A stretch of 16,051 bases of DNA, taken from positions 1-16,051 of the forward strand of contig CAZFYZ010000087.1 in the NCBI GenBank assembly GCA_964523735.1, given 5' to 3'. Position numbers and translations under genes: made by a program. Below the pieces are notes generated by a model. It ran no database searches. It saw nothing but the letters and a program-made list of their open reading frames with translations, and was not told the origin of the DNA. Positions 6,512 to 13,123 of the stretch are shown in pieces; within the stretch, counting starts at the first letter, position 1, and each line of letters begins with the position of its first letter. Source of the DNA: CAZFYZ01 sp964523735. Its GTDB lineage: Bacteria; Armatimonadota; UBA5829.

Positions 6512-6546
6512 CACCCTGGGGTGCATTGTTGGCGCGGCTTTCTGGC
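6512..6546 (+). repeat. Dispersed ~35-bp repeat, copy 4 (right boundary)
   Basis: CACCCTGGGG, TGCATTGTTGGCGC and, after GGC, TTTCTGGCC make the best-preserved copy. It is the inverted counterpart of the copy at 2294-2326 and a direct counterpart of those at 2393-2428 and 4087-4120. Its left part is itself palindromic (CACCC-TG-GGGTG), and its right part can fold (GGCGCGGC with GCCCGCC). It is the last feature before the strand switch to the minus-strand genes. Confidence 0.65.
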
Positions 6547-6590
6547 CCGCCCACCCTGAGTAGTGAGGCACGAACGTATCGAATGGGTTC

Positions 6591-7298
6591 CTACTTCGTC
6601 TTCAACACCCCGTATGCTTTCACATCCCACCAGGGCGAGCCGGAACTGGTGAGAATCGACTGCTGCCGCTCTTTGCCCCCCGGCAGTGGATAGTTGACCG
6701 CAGCAGAGAGAGGCATGGCATTCCACCCTGGCTTGTAGGCATGCAGCTTAGACCAGGGGACCTGGATAGTCAGCTTATAGCCTGTGTCTGTGCGCTTCCA
6801 CCACGCCTTGGCGCGGGACCTATTCCGACTTTCCTCGCTCCAGACCCTCGCCTCTTTCTGGCCATCGGCGGGTCCGATCACGAAATGGCTAGCATCCTTG
6901 TCCAGACCGCTGGGAGATATCCAGAGCTCCACGCTTGACGCCAGCCAGGGCGCGTCCTCCGGGCAGTTCGCGGTGAAGCCCTTGTCAACCACATCAGCCG
7001 TGACCTGGAGCGAAGTCGAAGTGATTTGGAGTTGCATCCTGGCAGACGCATCAGAAGCCGGCAGCGCCTTGCCCACAAGCGGCTTGTCGAGGGACACCAT
7101 CTTGTTCTGTGGGATGACCTCCCTGAAGCACTTGGCAAGCAATTGCTTTCGAGCGGCGTCGGCCTTGGCAGTGGACTTTGCGGCAACCGCGTCGGTATAT
7201 GCCTTGGCGAGTTTCGCGTAGGTATTGTCGCTGATCGTGACAAGTCGTGAGGACGAGAGCACGCCCAGCGGGCTCTTGGTGTTGTAGACGAACTTCAT
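6591..7298 (-). CDS. CBM9-like C-terminal segment, in frame behind a TGA with the 833-residue ORF upstream
   Basis: The ATG frame encodes 235 residues and looks like a CBM9/DOMON-like beta-sandwich: an LQITSTSLQVTADVVDKGF strand pair, PWLASSVELWISP, and later strands ending WWDVKAYGVLKTK. Such domains bind carbohydrate in other secreted proteins. There is no signal peptide and no Shine-Dalgarno before the ATG at 7298. The same frame stays open for 19 more codons upstream, to 7355, encoding GGGCRYTVGIPSLDPGTYT, which runs smoothly into MKFVYNTKSPLG. It then meets only the TGA (7356-7358) that ends the upstream ORF. I therefore think it is the C-terminus of a 1088-codon protein (6591-9857), reached by TGA recoding, or else a tail lost by a nonsense mutation. 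Confidence 0.65.
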   Translation of the reverse strand: MKFVYNTKSPLGVLSSSRLVTISDNTYAKLAKAYTDAVAAKSTAKADAARKQLLAKCFREVIPQNKMVSLDKPLVGKALPASDASARMQLQITSTSLQVTADVVDKGFTANCPEDAPWLASSVELWISPSGLDKDASHFVIGPADGQKEARVWSEESRNRSRAKAWWKRTDTGYKLTIQVPWSKLHAYKPGWNAMPLSAAVNYPLPGGKERQQSILTSSGSPWWDVKAYGVLKTK

Positions 7299-7323
7299 GG
7301 TGTAGGTTCCGGGATCAAGGGAC

Positions 7324-7342
7324 GGTATACCAACGGTATACC
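7324..7342 (-). promoter_or_regulatory. SECIS-like hairpin 13 nt after the in-frame TGA
   Basis: On the minus strand GGTATACC-GTT-GGTATACC forms a perfect 8-bp stem with a three-base loop. It starts 13 nt after the TGA at 7356-7358, so the loop begins 22 nt after it. As I recall the published bacterial SECIS consensus (loop of 3-14 nt with a G in its first two positions, upper stem of 4-16 bp, UGA-to-loop spacing of 16-37 nt), this fits. Unlike the E. coli fdhF element it has no bulged U in the stem. The sequence is also coding, for CRYTVGIP. Confidence 0.4.
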
Positions 7343-7355
7343 TGCATCCGCCGCC

Positions 7356-9857
7356 TCACCCAGGTTGGGCGCTACTCTCGCCCACTATCTCACCATCTTT
7401 GACAAACACGACCTTGGGCACATTCGTGTTAGTGCAATCCGTCAGGCCCGAAACAGTGATCGCGCCGCCGACCTTGATGACCCAGTCGATCGATTGGCTG
7501 GAACCCGAGGCAAGCGTCAGCGTCGGCTTGTCGGGCTCAATCGCCATCGTAAGCCTGCCGGTTATCGGGACAACAGCCTGCTTACCTGCCTCGATCGTGA
7601 CCGGCAGGTTCATGGAGCACGTCAGGGTCATCTTGTTCGATGTATTCAGGGCTATGGACGCAGATGCGATCTTGTATGAGCCCTCCGGCAGCAGGATCGG
7701 TTTGCCGTCGCTGCCGTCAACAGAATAGACACCTGGCTCGCCCGTCACATACATACCCTTGACAACGCCGCTTACTCCCTGGATGCTCTTGCCCATCACC
7801 ACCAGCTCCCCCATCCCGCCGGTATACGGCGCCACGGTGATCTTGTCACCCACGGGGCTGACACTGATGTCGTAGAACTTGCCGCCAACCTTGGTGACAT
7901 TGTTCATCGTGATGCAATGTGGGCCATAGGATAATGGAGCAAGCTGAATGAACCCATTGGTGTTGATGAAGACGTAGTCGCCAGGGGTGCGTTCGCCGAG
8001 GCTATCATTGACGACCATCGTGCCCCCGTAGGTCCCGTCGGAATTGGAGTCAACGGTGGCACAGTCTACCTTGCCCTTGTTGGTGTCGATCAGTCCTTTC
8101 CAGCAGCCCTTGCGGCTCAGCTGAATATAGGGATTTGAACTGGTTGGGCTGTTCAGTGTCACTCTGATCTGCAGCGGGTGGTCCGTTCGAGCGCCTCCGG
8201 CGGGGCCCTGATGCGCGTTCACTGTGACCCAATCGGTGCGGGAGCGATAGCTGGCTTTTGCCAGGCTGACGGGCTGCTCGTCCGTGAGATCACCGTTGCG
8301 GTTCGTGTCGAGGTAGATGGTGTCCCAACCCTTCTCGGTTCCCTCGGACTCATCCAACACGGCCAGCAGTTTGCCTTCATTCGCCTTGCCGTCGAACTCG
8401 AACCACAAACGCTTCGCCCTCGCAGACACCAACTTGGGCAGCTTGGATGCATCGATGCCCTCGTTCGTACCCCAGTAGGGATTCCCCAGGGAAGGCCCCG
8501 TGCAGTCGAACTCGGGATCCCAGGTCAGGTCGTACGTACCGGGGATAAGCTCGAAATCAGGCGGGATGGGCGTACTCTGAACATTGTAGACGCTCTGGCC
8601 GTTGGCTGCGTTGAGGTCGATCTTGAGAGCGACGTCGGACTTGTCCTGACCCTCGGCCACCTTGAGGCTCATCGTTGGCCTGTCTTCGTAGTCGAAGTGG
8701 ATGTACTGGCGGTCTCTCTCAACATACTCGACTATGATGTTCACGTCTCCGGGCACGACTCGTATGCTGAACTCGCCATTCTCGTCCGTAGCTGCGCTGT
8801 CGGAGAAGCTGGGCCTGCCGGGATGTGTAACCGAGAGCCGCGTACGCGGTATCCCCTTGCCTGTAGCCTTGTCGATGATCTTCCCGCTCACGAGCACGCC
8901 GGGAACCATTACGAGATCAAGCTTAGTCGTCTTCTGCGGGGAGAGTTCCACTCCCATCATTGCGGGCAGCGCCCAGTCTTCTGGCTTGCCCCTGTCACGG
9001 CTGTAGCTGGTCTCAAGCACAACATTGACCTTGCCCGGAGGAAGCTGCGAGATGCTGAACTTTCCGTCGGCTCCGACTGTGGCGTATCTGCCCTCGGCTC
9101 CGCGATTGTATGGAACCTCGAACATCACCTGGGTCTTCTCTGGTGCAGGTCCCGTCTTGCCCGGGAGATACAGCGTGCCCTCGATCTTGCACTCGAGCGG
9201 GTCGACGATCTTCGTAAGCTTGGTCAGTTCGTCCTTGTCCAGATACATACGTACAAGGGCACGACCCGGGGCTTCTATCCTCAGGGTCAGCTGTAGATGC
9301 TGGAAGTCGTTCGGGTGCGGAATCCCCCCTAGTGCAAACCAACCGTTCTTGCCGGTCACGACACCCTTGTCGTCTGCGGAAGGATTGATGCTTACGCTGG
9401 CATCGCCTCCGTAGGCATAGCAGTCACCCATACGGACTCTGGCATCGGTGACGGGCTTGCCATTCTCGTCTACCACCTTGGCCTTGAATGTCCAGCACGG
9501 CGCCATCTTGATCGTCATCACTGAGCCTTGCTCCGAACTCTGACCGTTCCGCGTAGCGCAGTAGCCTTCGGCGTTAGCCGCGATCGATACGTAGGACCGT
9601 CCGGGCCCGTAACTGAGTGAGGTCGTGAACCGGCCCTGTTTGTCAGTGGTGACCTTCTCGTTCTTCCCTGCCCAGCCGTGGGGGGCCGTCTTGTCCTCCC
9701 AGGATACCGAGACATCGAGTTGCGCCCCTGACACGGGCTTTCCTGCCTGGCCAACGACCTGGCCGGAGATAGTTGTGGCCGGTGTGGCATCGTCCGCAGC
9801 AAACGCCGCGCCAAACATCAGGAGTGACAGGATCAGTAGAGCAATGCATTTAGCCAT
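7356..9857 (-). CDS. Large secreted protein with repeated carboxypeptidase-regulatory-like domains
   Basis: The 833-residue product begins with a clear signal peptide (hydrophobic residues 5-18, likely cut after AFA at 20), so it is exported. Three or four CarboxypepD_reg-like beta-sandwich repeats follow: ISGQVVGQAGKPVSGA near 30, AKVVDENGKPVTDARV near 130, IEGTLYLPGK near 225 and VSGKIIDKATGKGIPRT near 325. A calcium-loop-like DTNRNGDLTDEQ lies near 517-528. Later beta-rich segments end in an Ig-like strand pair VPKVVFVKDGEIVGE. A GGGAGG Shine-Dalgarno lies 8 nt before the ATG. The function is unknown; a structural or carbohydrate-related surface role is inferred. The TGA at 7356 cuts the last beta domain mid-fold, and the same frame continues into the CBM9-like segment, so the true protein may be longer. 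Confidence 0.85.
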   Translation of the reverse strand: MAKCIALLILSLLMFGAAFAADDATPATTISGQVVGQAGKPVSGAQLDVSVSWEDKTAPHGWAGKNEKVTTDKQGRFTTSLSYGPGRSYVSIAANAEGYCATRNGQSSEQGSVMTIKMAPCWTFKAKVVDENGKPVTDARVRMGDCYAYGGDASVSINPSADDKGVVTGKNGWFALGGIPHPNDFQHLQLTLRIEAPGRALVRMYLDKDELTKLTKIVDPLECKIEGTLYLPGKTGPAPEKTQVMFEVPYNRGAEGRYATVGADGKFSISQLPPGKVNVVLETSYSRDRGKPEDWALPAMMGVELSPQKTTKLDLVMVPGVLVSGKIIDKATGKGIPRTRLSVTHPGRPSFSDSAATDENGEFSIRVVPGDVNIIVEYVERDRQYIHFDYEDRPTMSLKVAEGQDKSDVALKIDLNAANGQSVYNVQSTPIPPDFELIPGTYDLTWDPEFDCTGPSLGNPYWGTNEGIDASKLPKLVSARAKRLWFEFDGKANEGKLLAVLDESEGTEKGWDTIYLDTNRNGDLTDEQPVSLAKASYRSRTDWVTVNAHQGPAGGARTDHPLQIRVTLNSPTSSNPYIQLSRKGCWKGLIDTNKGKVDCATVDSNSDGTYGGTMVVNDSLGERTPGDYVFINTNGFIQLAPLSYGPHCITMNNVTKVGGKFYDISVSPVGDKITVAPYTGGMGELVVMGKSIQGVSGVVKGMYVTGEPGVYSVDGSDGKPILLPEGSYKIASASIALNTSNKMTLTCSMNLPVTIEAGKQAVVPITGRLTMAIEPDKPTLTLASGSSQSIDWVIKVGGAITVSGLTDCTNTNVPKVVFVKDGEIVGESSAQPG

Positions 9858-9889
9858 TACGGTTGCCTCCCTTTCGAGAGCAGAAGTGC

Positions 9890-9909
9890 GAGGTCAAAAG
9901 TCTGACCTC
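9890..9909. promoter_or_regulatory. Palindrome in the leader of the secreted-protein gene
   Basis: GAGGTCA and TGACCTC are perfect inverted arms of 7 bp around AAAGTC, in the 92-nt gap between the double-cubane reductase and the secreted-protein gene. It could be an operator or an mRNA hairpin separating the two genes. There is no T-run and no convincing promoter in this gap. Confidence 0.35.
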
Positions 9910-9949
9910 AACCACCTGGTCCGTATTGCAACCGGGTGCCTAGCCTACA

Positions 9950-11158
9950 CTATTCGCAGCGCGAACAGGCTGCGGCTGTGCGGCTGTTCTCGCGCAGCAT
10001 TTCGAAGAGTGCTTCCACTCGCGTCGCAAGGCGAGCGGAGTCGGAAGATGAGTAGTCTGTTTCGATGCGCAGATATGGCAGCTTCAGCTCTTCCTCCGCC
10101 AGTTTGCGCACGTGGTATGATTCGATATCATACGTCACGCAAGCCTGCCAGACGAGATCGATGATACAGTCTACTCGATATTCAGCGGCAAGCTTACGAA
10201 TGCTGTCGGTGCGCCGGGTGTTTGGCGTCATCACGGCGCAGTGGATGCGGAAGTACTTCTCCGCGAGGGCTCGAATAGGGTCTTCGGCCCCCTCATCAAC
10301 GTCCTCAAGAATTGGCTTCAGGCCCGTGCAGTTCTCCTGGCACACGATTAGCCCGCCGGCATCCTCGATGATATCGATTACCCGCTCAGCCCCATGGACA
10401 ACAGGAACGCCTGTCAGCATCACGCGGGGGCGAGTGGAAGTGGAGAGTGGAGAGTGGAAAGTGGAGAGCTCCGCCAAGGCACGGCCATAGTGTTCCAGAT
10501 CTGCCGGAATGCCGGAGATGATGCTTTTGAGATCGAGCAGATCGCGGCCGGTGAGGGGCGGTGAATCGGCTTTCATGAGTTCGGCGAGTTGGCGGCGGAG
10601 GCTGCGTTCGCGGTTCATCAGAGCGATCGCTTCGCGGATCTTCTCGTCGGTAATGTCTACCCCGAACCGCGTTTCAAGCTCAGCTTTGAGCTTGCGCATC
10701 TCGCCGACCCAGAACTCAAAGGCCTCGGGGCTGTCCTGCTTCTGAGGAAGCTCCATCAGGTAGACGGGCCTGGTCTCCGCCATCAGCTCGAACATCTTCT
10801 TCTTGCCATCGCAAGTGGTCTCGGCAACGACCAGATCGGCCCAGTTCAGGAACGGGTTTGAGCCGGTTATGTGGTAGCCGAACGTGGACTTGATCAGCGG
10901 GCAGAGGTTCGCCGGCAGGTAATCCTCGGCGGCAGGTATCGTCTTGGCAGACCCGCCACAGAGGCAGACGGGAACGCCGCCTGCGGCCATTATCAGCTCG
11001 CGTGGAGCGAACTCGCACATGATCCCAACGATGGGCGTGCCATTAGCCTTGGCTGCCTCGGCGTAGCCATAGCAGTTGTCGACCATGTTCTCAAACCAGG
11101 CAGCATAGCCGTCGTTGCAAGGGGTCAGTATAGAGCTGTTGCACGCGCAATCTGTCAT
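9950..11158 (-). CDS. 2-hydroxyacyl-CoA dehydratase-family protein, double-cubane-cluster reductase type
   Basis: This 402-residue protein resembles the D-component/double-cubane family (HgdB, FldC, YjiM-like). Evidence is the CEFAPRELIMAAGGVPV block with C48, CPLIKSTFGY with C86, VAETTCDGKKKMFEL with C116, and in the second half the C-x3-C of CQENC and a conserved-looking VWQAC. Family members carry [4Fe-4S] or linked double-cubane clusters and do ATP-driven low-potential reductions when activated by an HgdC-type ATPase; no such activase gene is in the window. The substrate is unknown. The ATG overlaps the selB TGA stop (ATGA), so it is translationally coupled to selB, which suggests a role near selenium metabolism or co-regulation with it. 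The extra C-terminal CSRC and the Ser/Thr-rich stretch near residues 231-242, encoded by a heptamer repeat, are unusual. Confidence 0.82.
   Translation of the reverse strand: MTDCACNSSILTPCNDGYAAWFENMVDNCYGYAEAAKANGTPIVGIMCEFAPRELIMAAGGVPVCLCGGSAKTIPAAEDYLPANLCPLIKSTFGYHITGSNPFLNWADLVVAETTCDGKKKMFELMAETRPVYLMELPQKQDSPEAFEFWVGEMRKLKAELETRFGVDITDEKIREAIALMNRERSLRRQLAELMKADSPPLTGRDLLDLKSIISGIPADLEHYGRALAELSTFHSPLSTSTRPRVMLTGVPVVHGAERVIDIIEDAGGLIVCQENCTGLKPILEDVDEGAEDPIRALAEKYFRIHCAVMTPNTRRTDSIRKLAAEYRVDCIIDLVWQACVTYDIESYHVRKLAEEELKLPYLRIETDYSSSDSARLATRVEALFEMLRENSRTAAACSRCE
10434..10467. repeat. Heptamer tandem repeat inside the reductase gene
   Basis: Four copies of GTGGARA (10440-10467) follow a six-base partial copy (10434-10439) on the plus strand. 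On the coding strand they give the Ser/Thr/His/Pro-rich stretch STFHSPLSTST. Such GTGGAGA-type repeats are usually intergenic, so the in-frame position is odd. It falls between the two halves of the protein, where a linker could tolerate it. Confidence 0.75.
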
Positions 11159-13110
11159 TGCTTCAGCACTCGCTTGTCACCCAGGCGTCGGGTGAACTGA
11201 ACGTTGTCCAAGTGTTCCAGTATCGCGATCGCATATTTGCGAGTGACTCCCAGCTTGTCGCGCAGGTCAGGAGCGGTGACTCCGCCGTTAGCCTTAATCG
11301 TGTCCCCCACGAACTCTCTCGCGGCTCTCACGGTCCTGACATGATAGGTAACCTTGTCCGATAGCCTCACGAGCAGGCCAGCGTCCGTCAGCGCAGTCAT
11401 GATGTTCGCGAACACTGCAGGCGAGATGCGCAGCTCAGCCTGGAGCTCGTCCTCAGGTGGAGTCGAGTAGCCCGCGGACTCATATGTCTTCTCGATCCTC
11501 GCCGCCAGCTCCCGCTCGCCCGCTTTCCACTGCGGCTGTCGACCGGCAATTCCTATCTTCACCCGCGTCGCCCGCAGCTTCCCCTCTTCGGCCAGGCCGT
11601 ATATCAGACAATCATACACCTGCTTGCCTGCCACTTTCAAGAATCTAGACTGCAGATCCGACGCCGGCATGAAGACCCGGTATGGATTTCGTGAGTAGAA
11701 CTCCTCGATGATCGCCACCAACTTATCAGCCGCGGTTTGATATGCCTCAGTAGAAATATACGAGCCGCTCTTAGCCTCACGATCAGTAAGCTTGGACGCT
11801 AAACGGACAAGTCTGGTTTCACCGACCAGCGTTCGAACCGCTTCGGCAACGTCGTCTTCGCTCTCTCCAACGGCAGCAGCGGCCTCGGACACCCTCAACG
11901 GCGCCAAGCCTGACCTGATGTAAGCCTGCTCGACCGCATCCGACAGCCCTCCGCCAAGCCTGCCTAGCGCCTCTATCGTTGACTCGTCAAAACGCTTGTG
12001 CGCGCCGGCCTGCGCGTCCAGTATCGCGCCGCCGCCAACCGTGGACTGAGAGGAGAACGTTCGGATCACGAACCGGTCCTTGGGCACAGCGACCGTTGGC
12101 GACTCGAGAATGAACTGTACCACTGCACCCTGCCCCGGGGACAGCTTCTCGCAGTCGAGAAGCACGAGCCTCGCCATCACCTCGTCCGCCCCGACATGAA
12201 ATCGGACGCGAGTGCGGTTGGTAAGGTCTGCGTCATGCGTCCGCAGCACGTGGAGATGAGCGTCGATCCTCTCAGTGGGCATCACCGACCCGGGCGCAAC
12301 AGCGGTCTGTCCGCGGCGGAGTTGGTCCTTCTTCACGTCCATCAGGTTGATCGCGGTGCGGATGCCGATGTGGGATTTCTCGACGCTCTTCGAGTGGACC
12401 TGGATGCTCCTCACACGGCTGGTGAGGCCGTCGGGCAGGATCTCGAGCTTGTCGCCAACCTTCACCTGCCCTGAGAGGATGGTGCCTGCGATCACAGCTC
12501 CAAAACCGGTCATTGAGAAAGCACGGTCGATCGGCATCCTGAATATGCCGGTGTCGCGCCGGGGGCGCATCCGTCGGACGATCTCAATCAGCGCCGACCT
12601 GACTTCGTCCACTCCCTCCCCAGTCGCGGACGAGACAGGAGTAATCGGTGCAGTCTCCAGAAAGCTGCCGAACGTCAGCGCCTTGATCTCCTCGGTCACG
12701 ACTCGCAACCGATCTGCATCGACCAGATCAGACTTGGTCAGCGCGACTACTCCCTCAGGAATGTCGAAGAGCTGCAGGATCTCGAAGTGCTCGAGCGTCT
12801 GCACGCTGACGCCCTCGTCTGCGGCAACAACAAGCAGCACGGCGTCGAGGTTACTTGCGCCCGCCACCATAGTCTTGACCAGCTTCTCGTGGCCCGGCAC
12901 GTCGATGAACAGGATCTCCCTGCCGGTGCCCGGGCAGTCCATGAACGCGAAGCCCAGCTCGATAGTGATCCCGCGCCGCTTCTCCTCGGCGAGCGTATCC
13001 GTCTCAACACCCGTGAGGGCCCTGATCAGCGCGGATTTGCCGTGGTCTATGTGGCCGGCAGTGCCGACTATGGTGTGGTCAAGCATGTCCTGATCGTCCT
13101 GCACGTCCAC
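11155..13110 (-). CDS. selB: Selenocysteine-specific translation elongation factor SelB
   Basis: SelB is a GTPase that delivers selenocysteyl-tRNA to the ribosome at UGA codons marked by a SECIS hairpin. In this 651-residue protein the G1 motif GHIDHGKS is at 19-26, the switch-I segment RRGITIELGF at 45-54, DVPGH at 70-74 and TKSD at 125-128. The EF-Tu-like beta domains follow. The C-terminal half (about 390-651) is a series of winged-helix-like segments as in SelB, which read the SECIS. I chose the GTG at 13110 because AGGAAG overlapping the selA stop gives good spacing; an ATG at 13086 (MLDHTIVG) is the alternative. selA ends 13 nt upstream, and the stop overlaps the reductase start. All GTPase motifs are intact. 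Confidence 0.95.
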   Translation of the reverse strand: MDVQDDQDMLDHTIVGTAGHIDHGKSALIRALTGVETDTLAEEKRRGITIELGFAFMDCPGTGREILFIDVPGHEKLVKTMVAGASNLDAVLLVVAADEGVSVQTLEHFEILQLFDIPEGVVALTKSDLVDADRLRVVTEEIKALTFGSFLETAPITPVSSATGEGVDEVRSALIEIVRRMRPRRDTGIFRMPIDRAFSMTGFGAVIAGTILSGQVKVGDKLEILPDGLTSRVRSIQVHSKSVEKSHIGIRTAINLMDVKKDQLRRGQTAVAPGSVMPTERIDAHLHVLRTHDADLTNRTRVRFHVGADEVMARLVLLDCEKLSPGQGAVVQFILESPTVAVPKDRFVIRTFSSQSTVGGGAILDAQAGAHKRFDESTIEALGRLGGGLSDAVEQAYIRSGLAPLRVSEAAAAVGESEDDVAEAVRTLVGETRLVRLASKLTDREAKSGSYISTEAYQTAADKLVAIIEEFYSRNPYRVFMPASDLQSRFLKVAGKQVYDCLIYGLAEEGKLRATRVKIGIAGRQPQWKAGERELAARIEKTYESAGYSTPPEDELQAELRISPAVFANIMTALTDAGLLVRLSDKVTYHVRTVRAAREFVGDTIKANGGVTAPDLRDKLGVTRKYAIAILEHLDNVQFTRRLGDKRVLKQ

Positions 13111-13123
13111 GTGCTGGTGCTTC

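Larger units (their letters stand above)
2294..6546. mobile_element. Putative repeat-bounded island: restriction-modification pair plus primase-helicase
   Basis: All recognisable plus-strand genes of the window lie between two inverted copies of the same 33-35-bp repeat; all genes outside are on the minus strand. The cargo (type II restriction-modification and a primase-AAA replication protein) is typical of plasmids, phage satellites and integrative elements. Two further direct copies lie upstream of the first gene and between the modules. No transposase, integrase or evident target duplication was seen next to the outer repeats. It may be a non-autonomous or decayed element, or the repeats may be an ordinary dispersed family. 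Confidence 0.45.

Noticed and set aside
2294..6546. Reading the repeats as integron attC sites.
   Set aside because: The GTTGGC core does not fit the attC core consensus, no paired inverse core site is seen, and no integron integrase is in the window.
7324..7342. The GGTATACC hairpin as a terminator of the secreted-protein gene.
   Set aside because: No U-run follows, and the coding frame clearly continues through it into a domain-like sequence.
11825..11845. GGTTCGAAC on the minus strand, resembling a tRNA T-arm.
   Set aside because: It is inside selB coding sequence with no surrounding tRNA structure.
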